Shown in pieces: positions 45,043 to 56,560 of a stretch of DNA of 64,000 bases. The notes beneath the pieces are model-generated. The model ran no database searches and had not been told where the DNA came from. It worked only from the letters and a program-made list of their open reading frames with translations. The translations under genes and the position numbers were made by a program. This DNA comes from Cryptomeria japonica (Eukaryota; Streptophyta; Pinopsida; Cupressales; Cupressaceae). Every line of letters starts with the position of its first letter. Position 1 is the first letter of the stretch. The stretch lies in NCBI RefSeq assembly GCF_030272615.1, contig NC_081414.1, positions 237,758,233 through 237,822,232 on the forward strand. Direction: 5' to 3'.

Positions 45043-45148
45043 GATTTTTGGTTGGGCTTGTTGTTCTCTTCTGGAGCTTTGAGGTTCTGGTTTTCTTATG
45101 TAATTATTGGTTCTGATTATTAATAAAGTTTTTACCCTTTTGTTAAAA
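45043..45148 (+). other. LINE 3' UTR and poly-A tail
   Basis: TTCTTATGTAATTATTGG and AATAAAG (about 45121) precede TTTTGTTAAAAAAAAAA. The A run marks the target-primed reverse transcription end. Confidence 0.8.
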
Positions 45149-45879
45149 AAAAAAGCTAGCAATGAAAAAAAATAAAAATACATGCAATAAAAAGAATGTA
45201 AAAATTAAAAAAACAATGATAAATTAATAATGCACTCAAAAATCTTAAATTTACTTGTAAGTTTCTAAATTTACACTAAATTTTTTGTTTATAATAAAAA
45301 TAGAAACTATTCTAATTTTTTTTATTATAATATTTAAAAAAATTAGAAATGATTATATGTTATCATTTCAATTATGTGAAGTTTCTAAATTGATATTTAA
45401 GACAATCTTATAAAAAATATTTAAAAAACAAATTGAAAAATTTCTAAATTTATATTAGAAAAACATACTAAAATTCGTATAAAAATAATATAAAATTAGA
45501 AACAATTATATCTTAATCCCACCATTTTAAAATATTCTAAATAAAATTTATATATTTATAATAAACCTTGTAAAATAATATATATCAATATTACAAATTA
45601 TAATAATATATAATATATATATTACCTATTATGATTTTTTACGGTTTATTAATAATTTTAAGTGTCATATATATAGTTTTAGGAAAAAGTAGTCTATCAA
45701 TGCACACGGTTCACTAACTTTATTAGTTGTCATATACGGTGTAAAATACATCGTCAAATTCCAAGCCTCGATGCACTTATCTACTTGACTTGCACCCACA
45801 AATAGATGGCTTTTGTCAAGGTGATTAAGGAGGAGGCCTAAAAGTGTTTTCAAAACTCACAATGGGTTAGTCCTATTGG

Positions 45880-46310
45880 CGATCAAAGAGGTGCAGGAGA
45901 TGCCTTTTTGAAGATTAACTTCAGGTATAGGGTCAATACAAACATATTATCCATGTTTCTAGCATCTCTAGTCAATGTGGGTGAGTCATTCGAATTGTTG
46001 AAGATGCTTTACAAAAGGTTGATTCGAAAACAGTTTATGGGTGAGATGGAGGATGTGTTGGAAATGGTCGTCGAGGTTGGTGGTATCTAATTTCAAGGGA
46101 ATTTTACATCATTTGAATTTGAGGGCAAGTGGTTGAGTGTATCCTCTCATCTTCACCAACATGCACTTAGTTTTGCCTCATCACCATTCACATGCATGAA
46201 AGTGTGTTTTGTTCCTCAAGCTCATTTTGATTTGGTACTAGTCAAGGGCCTCAATTTGCTCTAGGATTTCATCGCGGAGGATAACATAGACTGACTATCA
46301 ATAGGCAACA
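45880..46310 (+). pseudogene. Possible decayed coding segment, unrecognised
   Basis: From about 45908 the frame reads INFRYRVNTNILSMFLASL, GESFELLKMLYKRLIRKQ and EVGGI, then a stop. After it, in the same frame, the text continues NFTSFEFEGKWLSVSSHL, SPFTCMKVCFVPQAHFDLVL, VKGLNLL, a stop and DFIAEDN. Composition is protein-like compared with its AT-rich flanks. It could be a remnant of a gene or retroelement; I recognise no family. Confidence 0.3.
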
Positions 46311-46555
46311 TTGCATGTAATGGTGAATTAGTATGTTTATAGTATGGTAATAGATAGTAAAGCAACTCCATTTTGTATGTTAAGGAGCTCATAGTAGTTA
46401 AGTAATGGACCTAGTAAGCAAAACTCCCCATTTTGCAATTTTGAGGAGATTGTATCAGTGGTTATTATGACTAATCTTTGTAAAAAGAATTGTAATCAAT
46501 ATAAATGGGAGTAGACCCCTCATCTGTAGTTTACCAATTAAAAATTTAGATAGTT

Positions 46556-46655
46556 GTGCAAGTGCCCACTAAATATATATGTAGCATCACATTGAAACCA
46601 ATTAGTTGCAAGTGCCCACTAAATATATATGTAGCATCACATTGAAGCCAATTTA
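46556..46655. repeat. Two-copy tandem repeat, 50-bp unit
   Basis: CAAGTGCCCACTAAATATAT recurs 50 bases apart with near identity. Non-coding. Confidence 0.92.
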
Positions 46656-47284
46656 CTAAAAAACAAAAAAATATTTGAAAAAATTGATGTTCCTACAAAT
46701 TTTAAAAATATATTTTTATATTTTTGTTAGTATTTATTTATATTAAAAGGATATTTAATATTTAAATATAATGTTGGTTGTCTTCTTAAAAAATAACACT
46801 AAAGTTTTTTTTAAATAAAAAAATTATACACTAGAAGAGAGAGTCAAAGTCAAGATGATATTATTATTTTTATTTTAAATAAATAGTTAAGACAAAAAGT
46901 TGTATCCCATCATAAAAGTTGTGTTTTTTTATATATGTAATTTTCAAGATGTATTAAGAATATATATTCGATTAAATGAGAGAAAAAACAATCTATACAC
47001 TAAGATTCCAAATTGTTAATATAAAAAAAAATTGAAAAAAAAAAATTAAAGAAAAAATTACTATATAAATATTGCATCCCACTTAGCTTCTTTTGTTAGT
47101 GTTTTAACAACACCTAAATTAGTGTCAATTTTACAAAAAATGTATTCAAATATAATTTTAATTAAAAAAAGTATAAATATAAAATACACTAAGAATCTTC
47201 ATTTTATTAATTTACATTATCTTGAAATTTAAAACATACATGTCACTTTCTAGTAATTGAAGTTAAAATGTTAGATCAATGTAA

Positions 47285-47554
47285 GTCATTTCCTTTATAA
47301 AAGAACTCAACTTTAAACTTTCACTTAATGACATTTTGAAAAAGAAAAGTGAAAAAGATGTTTGAGATTGTGATGATGGTGGAAGAAGCCTTGGCAAAAT
47401 ATTTTAATTGAAAGGCTTAGTCATTTCCTTTATAAAAGGACACAACTTTAAACTTTCACTTGATAACATTTTGAAAAAGAAAAGTGAAAAAGATGTTTGA
47501 GATTGTGGTGGTGGTAGAAGAAGTCTTGACAAAATATTTTAATTGAAAGGCTTA
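47285..47554. repeat. Two-copy tandem repeat, 135-bp unit
   Basis: GTCATTTCCTTTATAAAAG begins at 47285 and 47420. The copies share GAAAAAGATGTTTGAGATTG and AATTGAAAGGCTTA with few mismatches. Each contains a CTTTATAAAA word, but no gene is nearby. Confidence 0.93.
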
Positions 47555-49164
47555 TTAAGATGAGTTTCTTTCTCTTTACAAAATTTTCTCCATACTATTG
47601 AGAATTTATTTTATATTCTCTTAATTTAATGAGTAGATTATCACTTAGAATAATGCCATTTATAAAGTGCTTGGCATTCAACACAATCAACATGTTGGTC
47701 GTTTATTGTGGAGGCCACTTTGAATATATAGAACCAATACATTAACCAAAATATATTAGAGAGTTAAGCTCTTGTTTTGTAAAGAAGGATATAGTCTTTT
47801 TAATTTCATCTACTCTAATTGTATAGGTCAAAGAGATCAAGGGCGAGATTCTTATTGCTCCATTTGAAAAAAAACTTTTTTTTCTCAATTCCTTCTATTT
47901 CTAAGATAGATTTCTTTTAAATATTTATGACAAATCTCATTTCCTTCACATGATTTGATTTATTCAAGTAAATTGTCTAGCTTGGAGATGTCATTATTCC
48001 TTTCCTCAATTTAATTGTGAGGAAAGTCTATGATTAAGGACATATAAGTATTCAATTGTTAAGTAGGTAGATGTCCTAGTGAGATATGAATATATAGATT
48101 TTGTTCCACCCTTATTCTAGTTTAATAGTTAACTATGGTATCCTTGATTGTGATTAGGTTATTTTGCCTCCATGTAAAAAATAGTTTTAGAACCACCTCA
48201 CATACATATTTAGGTCTAATTAATGCAAATGGATACATGTTCTTAGTTATAGGGTTTTATGAATATGATTATGTGGCAAATGATGTTATACAATTCATCT
48301 ATATGTATAGCATTGGATATGTATTGTAAAAATTCTAATGGACTTTAAAATTAACTAATAGGTCATGATCATGAACCTCTTCTATACATTTGAGCTAATC
48401 TATTGTGAATTTGAACATGTGACAATTTCTTCAGTGCTCACCTTGATCATCTAAACATGGTTGTGGTGATAAGCACTAATAGGGTGTTTTGAGCTCGAGG
48501 TGGTAGGAACCTAACTCCCAACCTCTTACCTTAGTTAAAACCCCATGTTGATCCAACATTTTCATAAGTTTGAAGACACTTTAAACAACCCTACAACTTC
48601 TAATTATGTGTTCTTATCAATTCATATGTTTAAGCTAAGTGTTTGTTTGATATGAATGTTGTGTAATTGATATGTCACCTGTAGATACTCAATTATTAAA
48701 TTGAATAAAGGTCTGTCCTATTTCACAACACCTTAGTATGCAAATATGAATATTTTATGCTCAAGATTGTATGTAATAACTAATTAGAAAGTGTTCAACT
48801 TGTGCCCACTTTAACTTTTGAATTCTTAAAAATTTTAGGGGTCAAAACCATACCTCCAATTTTGAACCAAGTTCAAAACTACACATGTAGATTCAACCAA
48901 AGTCGAGGAATGAGGAATATACATATCATATTTGAATCCTTGGGATGTGTGAAGCCAATTTTAGTCAAGGACCTTGTCATTTGCCAATTTCTACATAAAA
49001 ACATGTGACTTGCACACCATTCATTATATTTACAGCAAATGGGTCAAAGTGGGTACAAAAAAAGAGAGTGGAAGTTTTAGGTATGCCTTCTGGATCCTTA
49101 AAAGTTTTCTGCCACTTTGATTTGCATGCGACCTACTTCAAATTATGCATGTTAAAGTAAACTA

Positions 49165-50157
49165 GTGAACTCAAAAGTAAATAACAAGTGTATACACAAA
49201 ATATTATGTGATCATTTTTTTAGTTGGGAGGATAAATTTTTGTCGATGATTAAGCCTTGGCACTCTGATTTCAACCCTTCTACTGAAATGTTTAATAAGA
49301 TTCCGACTTGGGTTCAGCTTCCTATTCTTCCCCTTCATTTATGGAATGATTCTCTTTTAGAGGAAGTGGATAATGTCCTTGGTGATTTTCTGATGGTGGA
49401 TGATGAATCATTTGATGTTATCCACTCCACCTTTTCCCGCATACTTGTTGATCTAGATATTTCTAATGGGGTGCTTGCTGAGATTTTACTTAAATATGCA
49501 AAGGGTTCTTGGGTCCCATCTTTGGACTATGAAGGGATTCCCTTTCGTTGTAGAAGATGTTTCAAAACTGGCCATGCATCTAAGCATTGCGGTTTTGAGA
49601 AAAAGGCAACAAAGGCCACATGGTGGAAAGGCACTTCTGAACAACATATATGGTTTCGAAGAAATCCGATCAACCTAGGAGTTTTTTTTGAGGTGGTTTC
49701 TTTGGAACCAAAGGATCTCGGGGCATCCCCTCCAATTGTCTCTCTTGGTGGGGTTGTTGAAACTATGCAAGTGTCTCCTGTTGACTCTGTGAGAGTGAAT
49801 GGGCCTCGGGAGGCTTCTTCTGGTGATAGCATTTTGGCTATCATTTCTAGTGGCTCTTCGGATAAGTCCACGCCTGCTAGGAGGAACGCAGAGGATTGTT
49901 CTGAGACTATGGCTGCTGGCTCTCATTCACCGAATTTTAGTAAGATGGTTTGGCATGACAAGGCAACGCATGTGGAAGAGGGATGGATTTCTATCAAGGG
50001 TAAGCAAGCTAAATCTTCTAAGCCTTCTTTTGACATGACTCTTTGCTCCCATAAGAGTAGATCTAAAGGTAAACTTGATGGTTCTTGTTTGGGGGTTGGC
50101 TTTAGGTTGGCTACAAGATGTTCTTTTTGCAACCTTGGGTGGTTGGCTGCAAGCTAG
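49165..50157 (+). CDS. LINE ORF1-like protein (DUF4283-like part plus zinc knuckle), uninterrupted
   Basis: The frame is open for 330 codons. The first 14 residues (MNSKVNNKCIHKIL) come from the flanking DNA and target duplication, so the annotated ATG is fortuitous; the first Met inside the element is at 49243. FSWEDKFLSMIKPWHSDFNP and PTWVQLPILPLHLWNDSLL match the second half of DUF4283-type domains. The knuckle CRRCFKTGHASKHC is at residues 129-142. An S/T/K-rich tail follows and ends GWLAAS. Compared with the ORF1 at 37824 it lacks the N-terminal part but has no stops. RNA binding is expected from the family; expression is unknown. Confidence 0.7.
   Translation: MNSKVNNKCIHKILCDHFFSWEDKFLSMIKPWHSDFNPSTEMFNKIPTWVQLPILPLHLWNDSLLEEVDNVLGDFLMVDDESFDVIHSTFSRILVDLDISNGVLAEILLKYAKGSWVPSLDYEGIPFRCRRCFKTGHASKHCGFEKKATKATWWKGTSEQHIWFRRNPINLGVFFEVVSLEPKDLGASPPIVSLGGVVETMQVSPVDSVRVNGPREASSGDSILAIISSGSSDKSTPARRNAEDCSETMAAGSHSPNFSKMVWHDKATHVEEGWISIKGKQAKSSKPSFDMTLCSHKSRSKGKLDGSCLGVGFRLATRCSFCNLGWLAAS
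49186..49204. repeat. Target-site duplication of the ORF1 retroposon, left
   Basis: AAGTGTATACACAAAATAT, matched at 50309-50328 by AAGTGTATACACACAAATAT (a two-base CA indel). Length and position after an A-rich tail are those of LINE-mediated insertion. Confidence 0.8.
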
Positions 50158-50308
50158 TCTTTTTGCAGTCTTTTTATTCTTTGTTGCCGGTACTTTCATG
50201 TTCCTTATGTTTGGACAACTTTTTGGTATTGGGTTCCAGATCCTTTCAAAATATGATTGTAAAGGGTTTCAGGTCCCTTCAAAACTTGCTTTTCCTTTAA
50301 TAAAAAAT
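49205..50308 (+). mobile_element. Retroposed LINE ORF1-only derivative
   Basis: A 1.1-kb unit with target duplications at both ends, a 3' A-rich end (AATAAAAAAT) and a single long ORF. It begins inside the DUF4283 part of ORF1 and goes from the end of ORF1 into a short 3' UTR with the duplicated words TTCCAGATCCTTTCAAAA and TTTCAGGTCCCTTCAAAA (50235-50290). ORF2 is absent. It was therefore copied from an RNA lacking ORF2, either spliced or from a deleted master, by machinery supplied in trans. Confidence 0.75.
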
Positions 50309-50328
50309 AAGTGTATACACACAAATAT

Positions 50329-51279
50329 ACATGCATACATAAATATTTGTTATTAGTCGATAGGCTCTTTATGGTTGGCTTTAACCACAGTCTAGATTTA
50401 AGAATCCTCACACTTAATTTGTTTTACCATCGTGAGAAAATGTGTTGAGTGTCGATAAAGGTGTGGGTGCTATTAATCTCATTAATTTTTAGTAAGCGAG
50501 ATGATTGTAAAGTTATAAAATAACTCTACCATTACTCTTGTATTGTGGCAATTCAAAAGATGGAGCTCAACAAGTTTCCCATGAAAAAGCATAGAGAGTT
50601 GTAGCAACCCAAGCTCTACAAAAGTGCTAGAAATGTTCTCAAATTAGTCAGGTGCAATTAGAAAACAAGGACAAAAAGTCCTGGGCTTGCTAAAGCATAA
50701 AGATTTGGAAAATTGGAGTTTTATCTGGTAAATTCCAAGATTATTTGAAAAGCTTGTCAAAACTGATTAATATTTTGAAATTGTCAAAAAAATCCAATGT
50801 TTGTGTATATTACTATTTTTAGGCATAAATTTGTGAAAATCTACACAAATTTTGTATGTTAATATTTGTAAGAAGCATAAATTTGTGAAAGCCTATTAAC
50901 GTTTTGTAGATAATAGTAGATCATAAATTTTCCAAAAATAATCAACCAAACTCAAAAAATGCAAAAAAACAAAACAAAACTTAATTTGCATAGAGAGCCA
51001 AAAAATTGCCATATATCCATAAATTAATTAAAATATATCATCTACATGTGATTTAAGATTTGGGAAGATTGTCCTTTTCTACTTAGGAGTCTTTTCAAAA
51101 CAAAAAACAAACTTAAACCACTTGACAAGTAAGGAAATGAACTAAATACTATGGGCCAATGCAACATCACGGGGTTCCAAAAAGTGGCAATGGACAAAAA
51201 AAATATTTTGTACTTTGCCAAACACACCAAATTCTGTTTTGACTTTTTGTATGGGTTGAGCAAAATTTGAATTTGGTTT
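50329..51279. other. AT-rich, outer part of inverted-repeat arm
   Basis: No gene. GCATAAATTTGTGAAA occurs twice (about 50823 and 50875). Weak inverted similarity to 60600-61000 can be followed by eye (for example GTTTTGACTTTTTGTATGGG against the complement of 60650). Confidence 0.4.
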
Positions 51280-51810
51280 GTAAATCCAAACCAAAATGGA
51301 TATCCATTAGTAACGGATATCTGTTATTAACAAATATTTGTTTCCTAACATCATTATTGTGATGCCATTATTTCAAAAATGGATATTTGTTATGGAAAGC
51401 AAAACCGATATCCATTTTGTTTATCCTAAAAAACATACTTCAATAAAATGAGCATAACTTTTGCATTTCTTATCGAAATTTTGATTTTTTTTGTAGGTGT
51501 TGGAAAGGTGATTCAAAGATCTACAAAATGGATAAGGCATTTTTTAAAATTCTACACCAAAAAATAATTATTATCATTTGAAGTTAATATTTCAATTTTA
51601 AAACTTTAAATACTCACAAGGTTTGCATACAAAGTCTTTTTTTTTTTCTTTTTTTTGCTCCCAAAAGAATTGAAACATTTAAAAGGTAGTAAATAATAAG
51701 AAATTTAGATTTTGTGTACTAATGAGACTAATTTTTTCTATAAATTATCATCATAGAAGATTGCCTTGTTGTATTTGATCCTATGTGAACCAGTGCCCAA
51801 GTTGACCTAG
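51280..51810 (+). repeat. Left arm of a long diverged inverted repeat
   Basis: Words such as GAGCATAACTTTTGCA, TTGGAAAGGTGATTC, TTTCAAAAATGGATAT and TTTTTTCTATAAATTATCATC occur here, and their counterparts occur on the complementary strand in the same order at 60150-60600 (GGCATAACTTTCGCAATACC, TTGGAAAGGTGATTTGG, TTTCAAAAATAGATAT, TTTTTTATAACTATCATC). Divergence is considerable. The arm runs into the CT-rich tract. Confidence 0.7.
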
Positions 51811-51811
51811 G

Positions 51812-53160
<1,349 letters not shown>

Positions 53161-53267
53161 TGGTAATGGAGCTTGTTTGTCCTTCTACTTTAGATGTTTA
53201 TATGTCAGCTACAATTGGATCTTAGTTCTTGATGAGGTATGTGGTCTATCTTTCCCCTCTGACTTCT

Positions 53268-53835
53268 ATTTCTAGGGAGGGAGGGAGAAACAGGGAGTGT
53301 GTGTGTGAGAGAGTGAAAGGGATATATAGAAATAGAGATACAAATTGTAAGAGATATTTAAATAGAGGGAGAGAGAGGGGGGGGGAGAGAAATAGATAGA
53401 TGAGAAGTAGAGAAATATAGAAAAAGGAAATAATGGGGAGATAAGGGGATATAGGGAGAGATATATATAAAGATAAAGAGATAGAGATAGGGAGGGAGAA
53501 ATAGGGAATACATGTATGAGTGAGTGATGTAGATGTAGAGATAAAGAGGGATAATGATATGGATAAAAAAAGGGAGAGGGAGGGATATAACTAGAGTTAT
53601 AAGTGGAGAGATATAGAAAGAAAGAGTAATATGGGGAGAGAGGGAGATATAGGGTTAGAAAGATGGATAGATATTTAGAGATAGATATGAAGTGGAAAAG
53701 ATAGAGGGGGAAGAGAAGGGGGAAGAGATAGGTAGAGAGAGAGGAAGAGGAGAGGGAGAGAGGGTAGGGGAGAAAGACAAAGATCTAAATATATAGAGGG
53801 AGAGAAGCAGAGGGAGAGAGGAAAACTAATTAAAA
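53268..53835. repeat. GA-rich tract
   Basis: AGAGATAGGGAGGGAGAAAT-type text on the plus strand, the purine counterpart of the CT tract to the left. About 100 bases of ordinary sequence (53165-53267) separate them. It ends 14 bases before the LTR of the copia-type element. Confidence 0.93.
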
Positions 53836-53843
53836 AGGATGTG

Positions 53844-53848
53844 TGCTT
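53844..53848. repeat. Target duplication TGCTT, left
   Basis: TGCTT precedes the 5' LTR and recurs at 59445-59449 after the 3' LTR. Confidence 0.9.
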
Positions 53849-54893
53849 TGTTGGTAAGAGACACTGCATTGATTATTAGATGTTGTCATTGATGGCAACT
53901 TGAGTCAGATATCCAATCCACAGTTCATGATTCATAGGACATCCGACAGAGTGTACAAAAATCTGGTTGGTGGTTCAGTTGTGTTGAGTATTTGGTGTTG
54001 CGGATCTCAAAGATGCATTGTGGATGTGTAAATTGATTTATTCCAAGTTTGTGGCCTCCTAGGTTGAGTGAGTTGGAAGATCCGGTGGACAGTTTTCTGG
54101 TAGAACAATGATCATTGATAGTAATGTGTGGAGATTTGTTGTGTGGATCGTGCAGAGTGATTTTGGCAGTTGTTTGTGTATTTGCAGATGTTAATTCATC
54201 ATGTGGGAAGTGTGTGGACAATTTATTTTAGTCTGCATGGTTGTTTTGGATTGGATTGAGCTGACTTGGGTAACACGTTTCATTTGTGTGTTATGGATTT
54301 TTGGGCTGACATGATGAAGATCTAATTTGATGTTGTGAATATATAAGAGCAACTTATTTGATCATTTTTTGTATTGATGGTTATGTGTGAAGTGTTTATG
54401 AGTGATTGTGTGCGGTTGAAGGATTTGTGCTTTGAAATACAACAAAATATCAAGACAAAGCCGTGTTGCAGAAAAGAGTATTTTGTGCTTAACCAGAATT
54501 TCTTTTAGCATTTGTAGATGCTGCTTATCAGTTCAGACATTCCAATTATTATCTATAATCATTTTGTAAGGCAATGAGCCTTCCAGGGTTGTAGCCCTTA
54601 TTCAAATTTGAGTAGTAAGCTCTAGGAAATGTGTCTGAATGCATGTGCATTCCCCTCATGTAATATTATTATACTTCTAACAAGGTATATTAATATTGTG
54701 GGTCTCAATCCCACTGCAGTTTTTCCCTTAATTGGGTTTCCACGTAAAAATCTTGGTGTTGTGGTTATTATCTTTGTGTTTATACACTTTACTTTTATTC
54801 AGTTTTGCCGAGTGGTTAAAGAATCAAATTAAGAATGTTAAAAATTGTAGAACATTGATCCACCCCCTTCTCGGTGTCCCCCTGATTCCAACA
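53849..54893 (+). repeat. 5' LTR of copia-type element
   Basis: A 1045-bp LTR that starts TGTTGGTAAGAGACACTGCA and ends CCCTGATTCCAACA-like text at 54893. It differs from the 3' LTR by many substitutions, and the 3' LTR carries about 40 extra bases near 58420-58470 including a GATGAGGTCT duplication. Insertion is therefore older than that of the gypsy-type element at 9.6-29.4 kb, judged by eye. Confidence 0.92.
54339..54348 (+). promoter_or_regulatory. TATA box in 5' LTR
   Basis: ATATATAAGA, about 490 bases into the LTR, conserved at 58871-58880 in the 3' LTR. Confidence 0.6.
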
Positions 54894-54895
54894 AC

Positions 54896-54907
54896 TAGTA
54901 TCAGAGC
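54896..54907 (+). other. Primer-binding site (initiator tRNA-Met type)
   Basis: TAGTATCAGAGC lies two bases after the LTR. The canonical plant copia site is TGGTATCAGAGC, so one G-to-A change is present. Confidence 0.85.
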
Positions 54908-54961
54908 CTAGTTCCTCAGAAGAATCCTAATAGCTTGAGGAGGATCCAAGAAAGTGAATCA

Positions 54962-56131
54962 ATGGATTCTGGTAGTCTGAAGCATCAGTTTATTGTAGCA
55001 CTTGAGGATCTTGATCAAGCCCAAGCTAAAGTTCGGGAAGTGAAAGTGAACCTTAAGGGTGCTGATCACTTTATTGAATCATTGAAAGATTAGTTGAACA
55101 AGTCATGAGAGAAGAGAAAAGAACTTGTTGATAAGCTTAAAGAGAAAGAAAGTCAAAGCATTGATGAAGAAGCCTTGAAGGAGAAGTCAAAAGAGTGTGT
55201 GAGACTTGCTAGAGCTAATGTTGTTTAGAAGAATGAGATGGAAGACATTGTGAAGAGATTGACAAAAGAGATTGGAGAAATAAAGAAGAATGAGGAGAGG
55301 CTTTCTCAATCCCTGAAAGACAAATCTGAAGAATGTAGCAGACTTGACAGTGAGAATGGACAATTGAAGATTGACATGCAAGATTCTGGACAACGTGAGG
55401 AAGATCTTGAAAGGCAGATCATTCTTATTAGATATGATCTTGATGTTGTAAATGAATACAAGGAGACGTTCTAAGTTAGCTAAACCAAGCTTGATGAGAT
55501 GCTTTCTAGTCAGAAGAATCCTAATGATACTCAAGGTCTGGGATTTGAGAAGGGTGAAAGTTCCAAATCAGCGCAGTAGAAGAAAAACTCAAGAAAGCCT
55601 CTAGTAAGGAAGCCTAATGCTCATAAATTCAATGGTAACTATTTTGTTTGTAATAAAATTGGTCATATGGCTAGTCAATGCAGAAATAGGGTGATCAATA
55701 ATGATTCATCTTTTACTGGTCAATGTTTCAAATGCAATAAGTATGTTCATAAGGAAAATGAATGCAAAAGTGTGATGAATAACTTTCAAAATAGGAGAAA
55801 TATCGGATGTTATGCATGTGGTAGGTTTGGACATGTTGCTAATCAATGCAGATCAAGGGGAAATCAAATGAACTTTAGACCTATGCAAGGAAATTTTGTT
55901 TTCTATGCTTGCAACAAATCTGGTCACATTGATAAGTATTGTAGAAGCAGAAATGTGAATAGGAGAGGTTTGGAAGACAAGAACAAGAATGAGAAGTCAG
56001 ATGAGAAGGGTAAAGAAAAAGTTGAAGAGATCAGAGAACATATGAAGAAGACATCGGTGAAGAAGAGTGATGAAAATGCAGTGAATGGGTCTTCACCTGA
56101 TTCTGGTGCTGGAACCTCATCCGGTAATTAA
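54962..56131 (+). pseudogene. Gag-like ORF with coiled coil and four CCHC-type knuckles
   Basis: One frame runs 390 codons from ATG 54962 to TAA 56131 with six in-frame stops and no frameshift. The first two-thirds is charged and heptad-like (about residues 10-175; EIGEIKKNEERLSQSLKDK), a long coiled coil. Four knuckles follow: VCNKIGHMASQC (about 55648), CFKCNKYVHKENEC (about 55727), CYACGRFGHVANQC (about 55808) and ACNKSGHIDKYC (about 55908). In the first and fourth the leading Cys is replaced by an aromatic residue. The tail is K/E-rich. All six stops could come from C-to-T change (five look like CAA/CAG, one CGA). It would bind element RNA in a particle. Confidence 0.85.
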
Positions 56132-56560
56132 GCTAAGGCATCCGACCTTAGGGGGAGGCTTTCATGAAAAGCTTACAGACCCCCTGTTTGAGATTTGTGT
56201 CTGATTTTGGCATCTTGCAGAGGTGTATGTGATGATCACATATGTTTATGATGAATTTCTGGAAGAGATCGTGCACATTTGAAGATCCGGAGAAGAATTT
56301 TTGAGAGACAGAGTATTTGAAAGTATTAGGGTTAATTGCATTTATTATGATGAAAAGTTAGGTATGCGAAGGAAAAAAGGAAAATTAACCTTTCATTTTT
56401 CACTTTGCATTTGAAGCAAAAGAGCAGAAGAGCGTAGTGAAGTAGAATTTGTAGAGATTTCGAGCGATATCTAGATTTGATGTGCGATCTTGCATCCGAT
56501 TGAAAGGTATTTAACAGTGAAACCCCTTTTCGATTGAAGTTTAAAATTTTAATTTGAAAG
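56132..56560 (+). other. Spacer between gag-like ORF and second ORF
   Basis: No coding signal. GACCTTAGGGGGAGGCTTTC at about 56145 is a purine-rich tract resembling the one before the 3' LTR. Confidence 0.5.

Larger units (their letters stand above)
37563..45148 (+). mobile_element. Near full-length plant LINE (L1-like with RNase H), interrupted by a solo LTR
   Basis: Without the 1.5-kb insert the element is about 6.1 kb: a G-rich 5' UTR (about 37575-37823), ORF1 with DUF4283-type and zinc-knuckle segments, ORF2 with endonuclease, reverse transcriptase, C-terminal zinc-binding and RNase H segments, and a 3' UTR with AATAAAG and a 10-base poly-A tail ending at 45148. Several stops and frameshifts inactivate both ORFs. 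I could not find a convincing target duplication, so the 5' boundary is approximate. Confidence 0.88.
45149..49185. other. AT-rich intergenic sequence with small duplications
   Basis: There is no recognisable gene. A-rich at 45.15-45.65 and 46.7-47.2 kb. A decayed coding-like patch and two tandem duplications are listed separately. The short frames at 48135-48329 and 48802-49008 have no recognisable features. Confidence 0.5.

Noticed and set aside
49527-50199. Minus-strand frames of 69-114 codons
   Set aside because: They are shadows of the ORF1-like frame at 49165-50157.
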